Shown here piece after piece: positions 16,757-28,740 of a DNA stretch of 64,000 nucleotides. The notes below the pieces were generated by a model, which worked only from the letters and a program-made list of their open reading frames with translations, had not been told where the DNA came from and did no database searches. Both the position numbers and the translations under genes were made by a program. Where the stretch lies: positions 4,030,001 to 4,094,000 of the forward strand of contig NZ_LT607753.1 in the NCBI RefSeq assembly GCF_900090295.1, in the 5' to 3' direction. The first letter of the stretch is position 1; each line of letters begins with the position of its first letter. The DNA comes from Micromonospora coxensis (GTDB lineage: Bacteria > Actinomycetota > Actinomycetes > Mycobacteriales > Micromonosporaceae).

Positions 16757-17331
16757 GACTCTTCGTCGCGGTCTACCCACCACCGGCCGCCGTCGCGGAC
16801 CTGACCGCCCGGATCGCCGGGCTGCGGGTCGGCGCCGCCCAGGCCGCCGGCGTCAACGTGCGCCTCGCCGACCCGGCGCAGCTGCACGTCACGCTCGCCT
16901 TCCTCGGCGAGGTGGAGGCCGACCGCCTGATCGACGTGGAGAGCACCCTGGGCCTCGCCGTCGAGACCGCCCGGAAGACCTGGGAGAGCAGCCCCCGGCT
17001 GCGCCTCGGCGGGGGCGGACGCTTCGGGCGCGGCCGGTTCACCGTCCTCTGGGTCGACCTGCTCGGCGAGGTGGAGGCGCTGCACGTGCTGGGCCGGCTG
17101 ATCCGGTCCGGGCTGCGCCGCAACCGCCTCCCGCACGACGACCGGCCGTTCCGGCCGCACCTGACCGTCGCCCGCCCCGGCGACCGCGTCGACCGGTCCG
17201 ACGTGGAGGCCGACCGGGCCGCCCTCGACGCGTACCGGGGCCCGGAGTGGCCCGCTACCGAACTGGTCCTGGTCCGCAGCCACCAGGGCCCCCGCCCCAC
17301 GTACGACCGCCTGGCGGCCTGGCCCCTCTGA
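16753..17331 (+). CDS. thpR: RNA 2',3'-cyclic 3'-phosphodiesterase (2H/LigT family)
   Basis: A 192-residue 2H phosphoesterase that opens 2',3'-cyclic phosphates on RNA. Both catalytic HxT motifs are present: LHVTLAFLGEV (about residue 49) and RPHLTVARP (about residue 137). The start MRLFVAVYPPP is characteristic. Length is normal for the family. It overlaps the preceding gene by 4 nt. A hairpin repeat of the dispersed family follows 25 bp after the stop and may also end the transcript. Confidence 0.92.
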   Translation: MRLFVAVYPPPAAVADLTARIAGLRVGAAQAAGVNVRLADPAQLHVTLAFLGEVEADRLIDVESTLGLAVETARKTWESSPRLRLGGGGRFGRGRFTVLWVDLLGEVEALHVLGRLIRSGLRRNRLPHDDRPFRPHLTVARPGDRVDRSDVEADRAALDAYRGPEWPATELVLVRSHQGPRPTYDRLAAWPL

Positions 17332-17356
17332 ACGGCCCACCGGGAGGGGCGCGAGA

Positions 17357-17404
17357 TGCGGCGAGTCGCGGTGACCCGACACCGGGACACCGCGACTCGC
17401 CGCA
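17357..17404. repeat. dispersed hairpin repeat, copy 1
   Basis: Arms TGCGGCGAGTCGCGGTG (17357-17373) and its exact complement (17388-17404), with a 14-nt loop. It is preceded by GAGA, as in copy 2. It lies between the convergent genes thpR and the aldo/keto reductase. Related copies are at 29363-29410 and 38322-38369. Confidence 0.9.
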
Positions 17405-17434
17405 ACTGGTGTCAGACGAAGGCGGTCGGTCGGC

Positions 17435-18421
17435 TCACCAGGCCCACGCCTCCGGTCCCGGACCGCCGTTGCCGACCGGCGGGAACAGCTCGTCGAGCCG
17501 CTCCTGCGTCGCCTCGTCGATGTCGACGGTCAGCGCGCCGAGGGTGCGGTCGAGCTGGTCGACGGTGCGCGGGCCGATGATCGGGGCGGTCACCCCGGGC
17601 CGGGAGAGCAGCCAGCCGAGCGCCACGTCCGCCGGGTCGTGGCCGAGGTCCGCGCAGAACTTCTCGTACGCCTCGATGGTCGACCGGTGCTCGGCCAGCG
17701 CGTCGGCGGCCCGGCCGCTGGTGCCGCGCGCCGCGCCGCCCTCGGCCATCTTCCGGATGACCCCGCTGAGCAGCCCGCCGTGCAGCGGCGACCAGGGGAT
17801 GACACCCAGCCCGTAGTGCTGCGCGGCGGGGATCACCTCCAGCTCGACGTGCCGGGTGAGCAGGTTGTAGATGGACTGCTCGGCGACGAGGCCGAGGAAG
17901 TTGCGCTTCGCGGCGGCCGCCTGCGCCTGGGCGATGTGCCAACCGGCGAAGTTGGACGACCCGACGTAGATCACCTTGCCCTGGGCGACCAGCGTCTCCA
18001 TCGCCTGCCAGATCTCCTCCCACGGGGTGCTCCGCGAGACGTGGTGCATCTGGTACAGGTCGATCACGTCGGTCTGGAGCCGGCGCAACGAGTCCTCGCA
18101 GGCCCGGACGATGTGCCGGGCGCTCAGGCCCTGCTCGTTCGGCCAGTCGCCCATCTTGCCGTACACCTTGGTGGCGAGGACGACCTTGTCGCGCCGCCCG
18201 CCGCCCTGGGCGAACCAGCGGCCGATGATCTGTTCGGTGATCCCCTCACCGGTCTGCCAGCCGTACACGTTGGCGGTGTCGAAGAAGTTGATGCCGTGTT
18301 CCAGCGCCCGGTCCATGATGGCGAAGCTGTCCGGCTCGCTGGTCTGCGGCCCGAAGTTCATCGTGCCGAGGCAGAGCCGGCTCACCGAGAGACCGGTGCG
18401 TCCCAGATTCGTGTACTCCAT
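17435..18421 (-). CDS. aldo/keto reductase
   Basis: A 328-residue NADPH-dependent oxidoreductase with a TIM-barrel fold. Seen are LGRTGLSVSRLCLGTMNFG, FFDTANVYG (catalytic Asp and Tyr), the ATKVYGK region (catalytic Lys), MHHVSR (catalytic His region), YVGSSNFAGW and the NADPH-binding tail PGVTAPIIGPRTVDQLDRTL. It resembles the YajO/YhdN-like group acting on small carbonyl compounds. The ATG at 18421 gives the canonical MEYTNLGRTG start. It is monocistronic. Confidence 0.92.
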   Translation of the reverse strand: MEYTNLGRTGLSVSRLCLGTMNFGPQTSEPDSFAIMDRALEHGINFFDTANVYGWQTGEGITEQIIGRWFAQGGGRRDKVVLATKVYGKMGDWPNEQGLSARHIVRACEDSLRRLQTDVIDLYQMHHVSRSTPWEEIWQAMETLVAQGKVIYVGSSNFAGWHIAQAQAAAAKRNFLGLVAEQSIYNLLTRHVELEVIPAAQHYGLGVIPWSPLHGGLLSGVIRKMAEGGAARGTSGRAADALAEHRSTIEAYEKFCADLGHDPADVALGWLLSRPGVTAPIIGPRTVDQLDRTLGALTVDIDEATQERLDELFPPVGNGGPGPEAWAW

Positions 18422-18514
18422 GGACCCACCCTGGCACGCGGGCACTTAGAGTGCCTCACCACGAACTCCGGCGCGGTGCCGGAGTGTCGTACGCGTGCCA
18501 GGGGTGGCCGTGGA

Positions 18515-19594
18515 TCAGGAGGACTCGCGGGCCGCCGGCCCGCTGCCGAAGAGGACGTCGTCCCAGCTCGGCAGGCGCTTGCGCGGCTTGCCACCGGCCT
18601 CGGCGGTGTCGCCGCCGGCAGCGGCCGCCGCGGCGCCCGTCCGGCGCGGTCGCAGCACCGCCAGCGACGGTACGGCCGGGACCTCCTTCGGCGCGTCCGA
18701 GTCGTCGTCGAAGGCGGAACCCTGACCGCCGCCGAGCAGCGCTGCCGCACCCCCGCCGACCGCCCGCTGCCGGGGTGCCTCCGGACCGGCCATCGCGGCC
18801 GGGGACCGCGGGTCGAGCCCACGGCCGGAGGTGCCGCCGAGCGGCCGGTCCAGGGAGGCGAGCAGGGCGTCCCGCCCGGCCCGGATCGGGTCCCGACCCG
18901 GACGCGGCTCGGCGGCCGCCGGCAGGCCGTGCCCGCCCCGGCTCGGCTCGCCGCGCGACGGACCGGGCAGCGCGTGGCCGCCCCGCTCCGGCGCTGGCTC
19001 CTGGCCGAGGATCGGCGTCGGACGCTCGGCGCAGAGGTACTGCGCCATGTCGTCGTGCGGGGCGACGTTCTGCCGGGTCTTGTCGAGGTCCCAGACCGCC
19101 TGCGCGGTGGCCTTGCCCGACGGCCAGGTGGCGATGATCCGCCAGGTGCCGTCGTCGCGCCGGTAGGCGTCCCAGGAGATCTTCTCGGTGTCGATCCCGT
19201 GCTGGGCCAGCCGGCCGTTGACCACCTCGGCGAGCGGGGTGGGCTTCTCGGCGCCCTTGAGCCGGGTGCGCCGGGCGTGCTGGGCCAGCATGGCCCGCTC
19301 CTGGAGCACCGGACCGGCGTAGCGCAGGACGCGGTCGACCGGGACGCCGGCGATCCGCGCGACGTCCTCGGCGGACTCGCCGGAGCGGATCCGGGCCTGG
19401 ATGTCCCGCGGGGAGAGCGACGGGGTCGGGTCGGCGGCGGCCGGCACCACGGAGAGGGGTGCGGCACCCGGCTCGGCGTGCAGCGCCGAGGCGATCCGGT
19501 CGTCGATGGGGAGGGCGAGCAGACGCCCGACCTCGTCGGCGAGAACCAGAGCCTGGCCGTCCTCGGAGAGGGCGACGAAGCGTACTGGGCGCAT
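18515..19594 (-). CDS. sepH: septation protein SepH (DUF3071)
   Basis: A 359-residue actinobacterial cell-division protein that binds FtsZ and promotes Z-ring assembly. It starts MRPVRFVALSEDGQALVLAD. The conserved helix-turn-helix-like core (SPRDIQARIRSGESAEDVAR, then VPVDRVLRYAGPVLQER) lies at about 60-105, followed by WRIIATWPSGKATAQAVWDL. A long disordered Gly/Ala/Pro/Arg region follows, and a conserved C-terminal motif KRLPSWDDVLFG. A GGAGG site precedes the ATG. Confidence 0.95.
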   Translation of the reverse strand: MRPVRFVALSEDGQALVLADEVGRLLALPIDDRIASALHAEPGAAPLSVVPAAADPTPSLSPRDIQARIRSGESAEDVARIAGVPVDRVLRYAGPVLQERAMLAQHARRTRLKGAEKPTPLAEVVNGRLAQHGIDTEKISWDAYRRDDGTWRIIATWPSGKATAQAVWDLDKTRQNVAPHDDMAQYLCAERPTPILGQEPAPERGGHALPGPSRGEPSRGGHGLPAAAEPRPGRDPIRAGRDALLASLDRPLGGTSGRGLDPRSPAAMAGPEAPRQRAVGGGAAALLGGGQGSAFDDDSDAPKEVPAVPSLAVLRPRRTGAAAAAAGGDTAEAGGKPRKRLPSWDDVLFGSGPAARESS

Positions 19595-19727
19595 GGCGTT
19601 GCCTCCGTCCCGCTTCGCTGGCCGTCACGCCACGAGCCGGCCACCCGGGCGTCTCGCACCACCGTACGCTCATCTACCCGAAGGTGGGGGATGCGACACC
19701 CGCATGTCGCGACTGAGCTGCGGCGAT

Positions 19728-19775
19728 CGTCACGGTGGGTGGCAACGGGAGCCTTCCCGGCCACCCACCGTGACG
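19728..19775 (-). terminator. strong hairpin terminator of serC
   Basis: A 16-bp perfect stem (19728-19743 / 19760-19775; core CACGGTGGGTGGC) whose loop contains a further CGGGA/TCCCG stem. It begins 5 nt beyond the serC stop. Confidence 0.8.
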
Positions 19776-19780
19776 GTTGA

Positions 19781-22283
<2,503 letters not shown>

Positions 22284-22527
22284 GTCGTCTCCTGGCTTCT
22301 GGCTCGGTGCGCCCCGCCGCGGGCTCGTACTGCCCGGTACCCAAGGCGACCCTCAGGGATGTGTTCGTGACATCTTGCCTGCTGGGTAACCGAGCGCGCG
22401 ACCCAGTGCGACTGTGCCGCACACGACATCCCCGGAGGTGGAGCCCGTCCCGGGCTCGGCGAGACTGGATGCTGAGGGCTGGCCAGCGCCGAAGGGCGCG
22501 GACACCCCGACGAGGGGGAGAGGGAAC

Positions 22528-23187
22528 GTGACCGGCGACACACCCGTCCCGGCGGCCATGCGTAACGAGTACGCCGCCGACCTGGGCCTTTCCGAGACAG
22601 ATCTGGCCGCCGACTGGTACACCCAGTTCGACCGGTGGTTCGCCGACGCGGTCGCCGCCGGGCTGCCCGAGCCGAACGCGATGGTGGTCGGCACCGCCGA
22701 CGCCGCCGGTCGCCCCAGCGGTCGCACCGTGCTGCTCAAGGGGTACGACCCGGAGGGCTTCGTCTTCTACACCAACCACGCCTCGCGCAAGGGCGCCGAG
22801 ATCGCCGCCAACCCGTGGGCCAGCCTGGTCTTCCCCTGGTTCCCGATGCAGCGGCAGGTGGTGGTCGCCGGACGCGTCGAGCGGGTGGACCGGGCCGAGA
22901 CCCGGGCGTACTTCGCCAGCCGCCCGCGCGGGTCCCAGCTCGGCGCCTGGGCCAGCACCCAGTCCCGGGTCATCCCCGACCGGGCCGCGCTGGACGCGGC
23001 GTACGAGGCGGCGGCGGCGCGGTTCGCCGACGTCGGGCAGATCCCCGCCCCGCCGCACTGGGGCGGGCTGCGGGTCCGCCCGGAGACGGTGGAGTTCTGG
23101 CAGGGGCGGGCCAGCCGGCTGCACGACCGGCTGCGGTTCCGGCGTGCCGACCACGGCGACTGGGTCGTGGAGCGGCTGGCCCCGTGA
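22528..23187 (+). CDS. pdxH: pyridoxamine 5'-phosphate oxidase
   Basis: A 219-residue FMN enzyme producing pyridoxal 5'-phosphate. Family blocks seen are [40 protein letters not shown] (FMN binding), [35 protein letters not shown] and a C-terminal [20 protein letters not shown] with RFRR. The GTG at 22528 follows GGGGGAGAGGGAA. Its stop overlaps the GTG of the following MFS gene by 4 nt. It is divergent from citrate synthase. Confidence 0.95.
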   Translation: MTGDTPVPAAMRNEYAADLGLSETDLAADWYTQFDRWFADAVAAGLPEPNAMVVGTADAAGRPSGRTVLLKGYDPEGFVFYTNHASRKGAEIAANPWASLVFPWFPMQRQVVVAGRVERVDRAETRAYFASRPRGSQLGAWASTQSRVIPDRAALDAAYEAAAARFADVGQIPAPPHWGGLRVRPETVEFWQGRASRLHDRLRFRRADHGDWVVERLAP

Positions 23188-24497
23188 CCGACGCGAACCC
23201 GACCCGGCGGCGCGGATCGCGTCGCTGGGCCATCGACCTGCGCCCGCTGGCGGTGCCGGCGTACCGGCGGATCTGGCTCGGCAACACGCTCGCCATGTTC
23301 GGCTTCCAGCTCACCGCGGTCGCGGTGCCGGTGGAGATGTACGCGCTCACCGGGGACTCGTTCTGGGTCGGGCTGCTCGGCGTCGCCGGCTTCGTACCGC
23401 TGCTGGTCTTCGGCTTGTGGGGCGGCGCGGTGGCCGACGCCCGGGACCGGCGCCGGGTGCTGCTCGCCGGCTCGGCGCTGCTCTGGGTCTCGATGCTGGG
23501 CCTGCTGGTGCACGCGCTGCTCGGCGACGGCCATCCGGTGGTGCTGCTGGCCCTGGTCACCGTGCACTCGATCGCCTTCGCGATCAGCTCGCCGGCCCGT
23601 TCGGCGATCCTGCCCCGGCTGCTGCCGCTGGAGCTGGTGCCGGCCGGCAGCACGCTGAACTACACCACGTTCACCGCCGCCTCGGTGGTCGGGCCGCTGG
23701 CCGCCGGGCTGATCATCGCGGCCTTCGGCGCGGACGCGGGCCTGCCGATCGCCTACGCGCTGGACGCGGTCCTCTTCACCGGACTGGTGGTGGCCACCGT
23801 CCGGCTGCCCGCCATGCCGCCGGAGCCGCCCGCTGAGGGGGAGGTGCCCCGGGGCGGTCTCGCCGGCATCGCCGACGGGTTCCGCTACCTGGCCACCACG
23901 CCGGTGCTGCTGCTCTCCTTCGCGATCGACCTGATCGCGATGATCCTGGCCATGCCGCGGGCGCTCTTCCCCGAGGTGGCGCAGGAGCGGTTCGGCGGTG
24001 GGGCGGCGGTCGGCTGGCTGTACAGCGCCATCGCGATCGGCGCGATGCTCGGCGGCCTGACCTCCGGCTGGATCGGCCGGCTGCGCCGGCAGGGGCTGGC
24101 GCTGGTGGTGGCGGTGGTCGGCTGGGGGGTGGCGGTCGCGCTGGCCGGGCTGGCCGGCCAACTCTGGCTGGTGGTGGTGCTGCTCGCCGTCGCCGGGATG
24201 GCCGACCTGGTCAGCGCGGTGCTGCGGCAGTCGGTGCTGCTGGTGTACGCCCCGGACCGGATGCGCGGCCGGCTGCAGGGGGTGAACACCGTCGTCGTCG
24301 CCGGCGGGCCGCGGCTGGGCGACCTGCGCGCCGGCACGGTGGCCGCCGGGTTCGGCACCGGGGTCGCCTGGGTCGGCGGTGGCCTGCTCTCCGCCGTGCT
24401 GGCGATCGCGCTGGCCGTGGTCTTCCCGGCGCTGGTCCGCTACCGCTCCGCCACGGTGGCCGACCGGGACCGGGCCGTCGGGACGCCGGCGGGGTGA
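23184..24497 (+). CDS. MFS transporter (MFS_3-like)
   Basis: A 437-residue, 12-helix transporter. It starts [18 protein letters not shown], has the [15 protein letters not shown] loop between helices 2 and 3 and the internal [20 protein letters not shown] typical of EntS/MFS_3 exporters. It is translationally coupled to pdxH through a GTGA overlap. Such coupling might suggest export of a B6-related or unrelated metabolite, but nothing in the protein shows this. Substrate unknown. Confidence 0.88.
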   Translation: MTDANPTRRRGSRRWAIDLRPLAVPAYRRIWLGNTLAMFGFQLTAVAVPVEMYALTGDSFWVGLLGVAGFVPLLVFGLWGGAVADARDRRRVLLAGSALLWVSMLGLLVHALLGDGHPVVLLALVTVHSIAFAISSPARSAILPRLLPLELVPAGSTLNYTTFTAASVVGPLAAGLIIAAFGADAGLPIAYALDAVLFTGLVVATVRLPAMPPEPPAEGEVPRGGLAGIADGFRYLATTPVLLLSFAIDLIAMILAMPRALFPEVAQERFGGGAAVGWLYSAIAIGAMLGGLTSGWIGRLRRQGLALVVAVVGWGVAVALAGLAGQLWLVVVLLAVAGMADLVSAVLRQSVLLVYAPDRMRGRLQGVNTVVVAGGPRLGDLRAGTVAAGFGTGVAWVGGGLLSAVLAIALAVVFPALVRYRSATVADRDRAVGTPAG

Positions 24498-24617
24498 CGG
24501 TCCGGGTCGTGCCGGATGCCGGCCCGGCCCGGGACCGGAGTCGCCCGGGTGACCGCCGACCGGGACCGCGGGCGGCGGGTCCGGCGCGGGCCGACCGGGG
24601 CGACTAAGGTCGCCGAC

Positions 24618-25547
24618 ATGGAGAACGCCGTGTCGCGCCCACCCTCGGGTGCACAGTGGACCATTGCCGCCGACGGCCACCAGGCGGTCATCGTCGAGGT
24701 GGGCGGTGGGCTGCGGTCGTACCGGCACGACGGCGTGGACTACCTCGACGGGTACGAGGAGGACGAGATCTGCCCGGGCTCGGCCGGTCAGGTGCTCGCG
24801 CCGTGGCCGAACCGGATCCGGGACGGGGCGTACACGTCCGGCGAGCGGTCGCTGCAACTCGACCTCTCCGAGCCGGCCCGGAACAACGCCATCCACGGCC
24901 TGGTCAACTGGGTCTCCTGGCACCTGGTCGAGCAGACGCCGGACGCGGTCACCGTCGGCTACGACCTGCCGCCGCGCCCCGGCTACCCGTGGTCGCTGCG
25001 GCTGCGCACCCGGTTCGGCGTGGGCGCGGACGGGCTACGGGTCGAGCACGAGGCGACCAACACCGGCGACGAGCCGGCGCCGTTCGGCTTCTCCATGCAC
25101 CCGTACCTGCGCCTGCCCGACGTGCCGGTGGACCAGATCCTGCTGCGCGTGCCGGGGCGTACCCGGGTGCTGCTCGACAGCCGGCTGCTGCCGGTCGGGG
25201 TGACCTCGGTCGCCGGCACCGAGTACGACTTCACCGCGCCCCGCCCGATCGGCGACGCGGTGCTCGACGTGGCCTTCGGCGACGTGGTCCGCGACGACGA
25301 CGGCGGCTCGGCGGTGACCCTGGCCGCCGCGGACGGCGCGAGCGTCGTACACGTCTGGGCGGACCGCGAGTTCGGCTGGTGGCAGGTCTTCACCGGGGAC
25401 ACCCTGACCGGGCAGCGGCACCGCCGCTCGGTGGCGGTGGAGCCGATGACCTGCCCGGCGGACGCCTTCCGCTCCGGCCGGGACGTGATCACGCTGAAGC
25501 CGGGCGCGACCTGGCGGGGCGCCTGGGGCGTCCGCCCGGGGGCCTGA
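24618..25547 (+). CDS. aldose 1-epimerase family protein
   Basis: A 309-residue mutarotase-fold protein. Features are LAPWPNRIRDGAY (Arg substrate contact), the IHGLVNW segment holding the first catalytic His, FGFSMHPYLRL with the second His, and VAVEPMTCPADAF with the catalytic-region Glu. This GalM-like group (YihR-like length) interconverts sugar anomers. TAAGGT exactly 7 nt before the ATG at 24618 marks a leaderless promoter and fixes the start. The nitroreductase gene follows 4 bp later. Confidence 0.9.
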   Translation: MENAVSRPPSGAQWTIAADGHQAVIVEVGGGLRSYRHDGVDYLDGYEEDEICPGSAGQVLAPWPNRIRDGAYTSGERSLQLDLSEPARNNAIHGLVNWVSWHLVEQTPDAVTVGYDLPPRPGYPWSLRLRTRFGVGADGLRVEHEATNTGDEPAPFGFSMHPYLRLPDVPVDQILLRVPGRTRVLLDSRLLPVGVTSVAGTEYDFTAPRPIGDAVLDVAFGDVVRDDDGGSAVTLAAADGASVVHVWADREFGWWQVFTGDTLTGQRHRRSVAVEPMTCPADAFRSGRDVITLKPGATWRGAWGVRPGA

Positions 25548-25551
25548 GCAG

Positions 25552-26154
25552 ATGGAGTTCGCCGAGGTCGTCCGACGCCGTCGGATGGTGCGCAACTACG
25601 ACCCGGACCGCCCGGTCCCGCCGGAGGTCGTGGACCGGCTGCTCGACCACGCCGTCCGGGCGCCCTCGGCCGGATTCGCGCAGGGCTGGGGCTTCCTGGT
25701 GCTGGAGGCCCCGGAGGACCGGGAGCGGTTCTGGACGGCGGCCACCCCGGCCGGCGGCGGACGGGAGCGCTGGCTGGCCGGGATGCGCCGGGCGCCGCTG
25801 ATCGTGGTGCCGCACGCGAACCGCTCGGCGTACCTGGAGCGCTACGCCGAGCCGGACAAGGGCTGGGCGGACCGTTCGGCCGAGCGCTGGCCGGTGCCGT
25901 ACTGGTACGTGGACACCGGCTTCGCCGCGCTGCTGATGCTGCTGACCGCCGTCGACGAGGGGTTGGGCGGGTGCTTCTTCGGCATTCCGCCGCAGCGGCT
26001 GGACGCCTACCGGGAGGCGTTCGGGGTGCCCGAGGAGTACCAGCCGATCGGCGCGGTGACCGTGGGTTACCGCGCGCCCGACCACCGGTCACCGTCGCTG
26101 CGCCGGGGCCGCAAGCCGGTGGGTGAGGTGGTCCGGCGCGGCCGGTGGAGTTGA
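25552..26154 (+). CDS. nitroreductase family protein
   Basis: A 200-residue FMN-dependent flavoprotein. Visible are the RRRRMVRNYDPDRPVPPEVV start (FMN phosphate-binding Arg residues), RAPSAGFAQGWGF and the C-terminal GLGGCFFGIPP with the cofactor loop. It probably reduces nitro compounds or quinones using NAD(P)H. It sits 4 bp behind the aldose epimerase gene and is likely co-transcribed, without an obvious functional link. Confidence 0.88.
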   Translation: MEFAEVVRRRRMVRNYDPDRPVPPEVVDRLLDHAVRAPSAGFAQGWGFLVLEAPEDRERFWTAATPAGGGRERWLAGMRRAPLIVVPHANRSAYLERYAEPDKGWADRSAERWPVPYWYVDTGFAALLMLLTAVDEGLGGCFFGIPPQRLDAYREAFGVPEEYQPIGAVTVGYRAPDHRSPSLRRGRKPVGEVVRRGRWS

Positions 26155-26333
26155 AGGGGATTCGGGTGGTCCCGGCCGGGTATCGGCGGTAGCGAAACCG
26201 ACATGAGGGAGTAAAACGCGGTGTGGCGGTGGCGGTTAGGCTGGCACGGACATCAGTGCCGCGCCGTGCGGCGCCACGGCGTGACCCGGCTCCGCGCCGT
26301 CGGTCGGCCCGGCCACGGGGAGGGGAGCGTGCC

Positions 26334-26639
26334 GTGATCTTCAGAGCGGTCCGGGACGGGCGTCCGTACCCGGAGCACAACTTCACGCTCAAGCAGTGGG
26401 CCGAGATCCCCCCGCGCCCGCTGCGGTTGGACCAGCTCATCACCACCAAGCGGGAGCTGGCCCTGGACAAGCTCCTCGCCGAGGACTCGACCTTCTACGG
26501 CGACCTGTTCCCGCACGTGGTGCAGTGGAACGGCGGGCTCTACCTGGAGGACGGGCTGCACCGGGCGCTGCGCGCGGCGTTGCAGCAGCGCAACCAGATC
26601 CACGCCCGGGTGCTGGTGCTCGGCGGTCAGGGCGAGTGA
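26334..26639 (+). CDS. ParB/sulfiredoxin-fold-like small protein, often annotated VapB-family antitoxin
   Basis: 101 residues. Actinobacterial relatives are commonly labelled as VapB-family antitoxin, but I see no toxin gene beside it. The text (MIFRAVRDGRPYPEH start, RPLRLDQLITTKRELAL, then HVVQWNGGLYLEDGLHRAL) looks more like a ParB-N/sulfiredoxin core with its DGxHR motif. The GTG at 26334 follows GGGGAGGGGAG. The long in-frame upstream extension is Arg-rich and rejected. Function unknown. Confidence 0.75.
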   Translation: MIFRAVRDGRPYPEHNFTLKQWAEIPPRPLRLDQLITTKRELALDKLLAEDSTFYGDLFPHVVQWNGGLYLEDGLHRALRAALQQRNQIHARVLVLGGQGE

Positions 26640-26672
26640 CCGGCGGCCTGAGGAATCGTTAGGGTGGCCCCC

Positions 26673-27833
26673 ATGAGCCCTCTCGACCTGCTCGACGTCG
26701 ACGCCTCGCTGAGCGAGGAGGAGCGCCAGATCCGTGCCGTCGTGCGCCGGCTCGTCGACGACCGGGTACGCCCGCACGTCGCCGGCTGGTACGAGCGGGG
26801 GGAGGTGCCCGCCCGCGAGCTGGCCCGCGAGTTCGGCAAGCTCGGCCTGCTCGGCATGCACCTGACCGGGTACGGCTGCGCCGGCTCCTCGGCCGTCGCG
26901 TACGGGCTGGCCTGCCTGGAGCTGGAGGCCGGCGACTCCGGCGTCCGCTCGCTGGTCTCGGTGCAGGGCTCGCTGGCCATGTACGCCATCTGGCGCTACG
27001 GCAGCGAGGAGCAGAAGCAGCGCTGGCTGCCCGCGATGGCGGCCGGCGAGGCGATCGGCTCCTTCGGGCTGACCGAGCCGGACCACGGCTCCGACCCGGC
27101 CTCGATGGCCACCCGGGCCCGCCGCGACGGCGACGACTGGATCCTCGACGGCGCCAAGATGTGGATCACCAACGCGCCGATCGCCGACGTCGCGGTGATC
27201 TGGGCGCGCACCGACGACGGGGTGCGCGGGTTCGCCGTACCGATGGACACGCCGGGGGTGACGGCGCGCGAGATCCGGCAGAAGATGTCGCTGCGCGCCT
27301 CGCTCACCGGCGAGATCGTCCTCGACGGCGTCCGGCTCCCGGCGGACGCCCGACTGCCCGAGGCGGTCGGGCTGAAGGCCCCGCTGAGCTGCCTGACCGA
27401 GGCCCGGCACGGCATCGTCTGGGGCGCGCTCGGCGCGGCCCGCGACTGCCTGGAGACCGCCCTGGACTACGCCACCACCCGCACCCAGTTCGGCCGGCCG
27501 CTGGCCGGCTTCCAGCTCACCCAGGCCAAGCTCGCCGACATGGCCGTCGAGTGGAACAAGGGCCTGCTGCTCGCGCTGCACCTGGGCCGGCTCGCCGACG
27601 CCGGCCGGCTGCGCCCCGCGCAGGTCAGCGTCGGCAAGCTCAACAACGTGCGGGAGGCGCTGGACATCGCCCGGCAGTGCCGCACCATCCTCGGCGCGAA
27701 CGGCGTCTCGGGCGAGTACCCGGTGATGCGGCACGCCAACAACCTGGAGAGCGTGCTGACCTACGAGGGCACCTCGGAGATCCACCAACTGGTCATCGGC
27801 CAGCAGCTCACCGGCCTCTCCGCCTTCGCCTGA
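26673..27833 (+). CDS. acyl-CoA dehydrogenase, glutaryl-CoA-dehydrogenase-like
   Basis: A 386-residue FAD enzyme. Acyl-CoA dehydrogenase signatures are GLTEPDHGSDPASMATRA, MWITNAPIADVAV, the RTQFGRPLAGFQLTQAKLAD block, GANGVSGEYPVMRHANNLES and the YEGTSEIHQLVIGQ segment with the catalytic Glu. The block around the catalytic Glu and the 386-residue length fit glutaryl-CoA dehydrogenase (lysine/tryptophan breakdown); a related acyl-CoA substrate is possible. TAGGGT 7 nt before the ATG marks a leaderless promoter. Confidence 0.9.
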   Translation: MSPLDLLDVDASLSEEERQIRAVVRRLVDDRVRPHVAGWYERGEVPARELAREFGKLGLLGMHLTGYGCAGSSAVAYGLACLELEAGDSGVRSLVSVQGSLAMYAIWRYGSEEQKQRWLPAMAAGEAIGSFGLTEPDHGSDPASMATRARRDGDDWILDGAKMWITNAPIADVAVIWARTDDGVRGFAVPMDTPGVTAREIRQKMSLRASLTGEIVLDGVRLPADARLPEAVGLKAPLSCLTEARHGIVWGALGAARDCLETALDYATTRTQFGRPLAGFQLTQAKLADMAVEWNKGLLLALHLGRLADAGRLRPAQVSVGKLNNVREALDIARQCRTILGANGVSGEYPVMRHANNLESVLTYEGTSEIHQLVIGQQLTGLSAFA

Positions 27834-27932
27834 CCTGCGGATCCACCCGTTCGGGTCGCTCGCCGAGCGGGTGTCGCACCGGGCACGTACCGTCATCGGA
27901 AGACGACGTGTCTGACGAGGACGGTGAGGGCG

Positions 27933-28697
27933 ATGGCCCGCGACGGTGACATCAACGAGCCCACGAGGGAGTTCCCCGGTTACCCGACCGCCGACACACT
28001 TCCGGCCCGGTCGGACGACCCGACCCCGCCGCCGCCCGGCGGGCGCGGGTCGGCCGGTGGCCCGGTGAAGGGCCTGCTCTGGGTGCTGGGTGCGGCGGCG
28101 CTGGCGGTGGTGGTGCTGCTCGGCGCCCAGACCACCGGCATCTTCCCCGCCTTCCGCAACCCGTTCGCCAAGGAGCAGACCGACCGCAGCCAGCCGCCGC
28201 TGCTCAAGTCGATCCAGGACCTCAGCCGCTACGTCGCCGCCGAAGGCAACTTCCAGGTCGTCGTCGATCTGCAGAACGACCGCAACAACGTGCCCGAGTG
28301 GCTGCTCAACCAGCGCACCCTCTTCGTCGGGGCGGGCAGCGTCGAGGCGTACGTCGACTTCTCCACGATCGCCGAGGGGGCGGTGGTGGAGTCGGCGGAC
28401 GGAAAGTCCGTGGAGATCAAGCTGCCCGCCCCGCAGCTCGGCAAGACCAACCTCGACCTGGAGAAGAGCTACGTCTTCGCCGAGGAGCGGGGCCTGCTCA
28501 ACCGGGTCGGCGACCTGGTCAAGGGCGACCCGAACCGGCAGCAGCAGGTCTACCGGCTCGCCGAGGATCGGATCACCACGGCGGCGCGGGACAGCGGGCT
28601 GCAACAGCGCGCCGAGGAGAACACCCGCAAGATGCTGGAGGGGCTGCTGCGTTCCCTCGGCTACGAGAAGGTGACGATCACCTACACCGCGCCCTGA
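27933..28697 (+). CDS. DUF4230 membrane-anchored protein
   Basis: A 254-residue protein: about 45 hydrophilic Pro/Gly-rich residues, one transmembrane helix (about 47-67, LLWVLGAAALAVVVLLGA), and an extracytoplasmic DUF4230 domain starting SIQDLSRYVAAEGNFQVVVD. GLLNRVGDLVKG and QRAEENTRKMLEGLLRSLGY near the end are typical. Function is unknown; the family is found in actinobacteria and firmicutes. A strong terminator follows 11 nt after the stop. Confidence 0.85.
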   Translation: MARDGDINEPTREFPGYPTADTLPARSDDPTPPPPGGRGSAGGPVKGLLWVLGAAALAVVVLLGAQTTGIFPAFRNPFAKEQTDRSQPPLLKSIQDLSRYVAAEGNFQVVVDLQNDRNNVPEWLLNQRTLFVGAGSVEAYVDFSTIAEGAVVESADGKSVEIKLPAPQLGKTNLDLEKSYVFAEERGLLNRVGDLVKGDPNRQQQVYRLAEDRITTAARDSGLQQRAEENTRKMLEGLLRSLGYEKVTITYTAP

Positions 28698-28708
28698 CCT
28701 GACGACGA

Positions 28709-28740
28709 CGGGGGCGGGCGCGTGACCGCGCCCGCCCCCG
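28709..28740 (+). terminator. hairpin terminator after the DUF4230 gene
   Basis: A perfect 14-bp GC stem (CGGGGGCGGGCGCG and complement) with a TGAC loop. Confidence 0.8.

Noticed and set aside
26334..26639. A type II toxin-antitoxin module
   Set aside because: No PIN-domain or other toxin gene lies on either side, and the protein looks more like a ParB/sulfiredoxin core than a VapB DNA-binding antitoxin.
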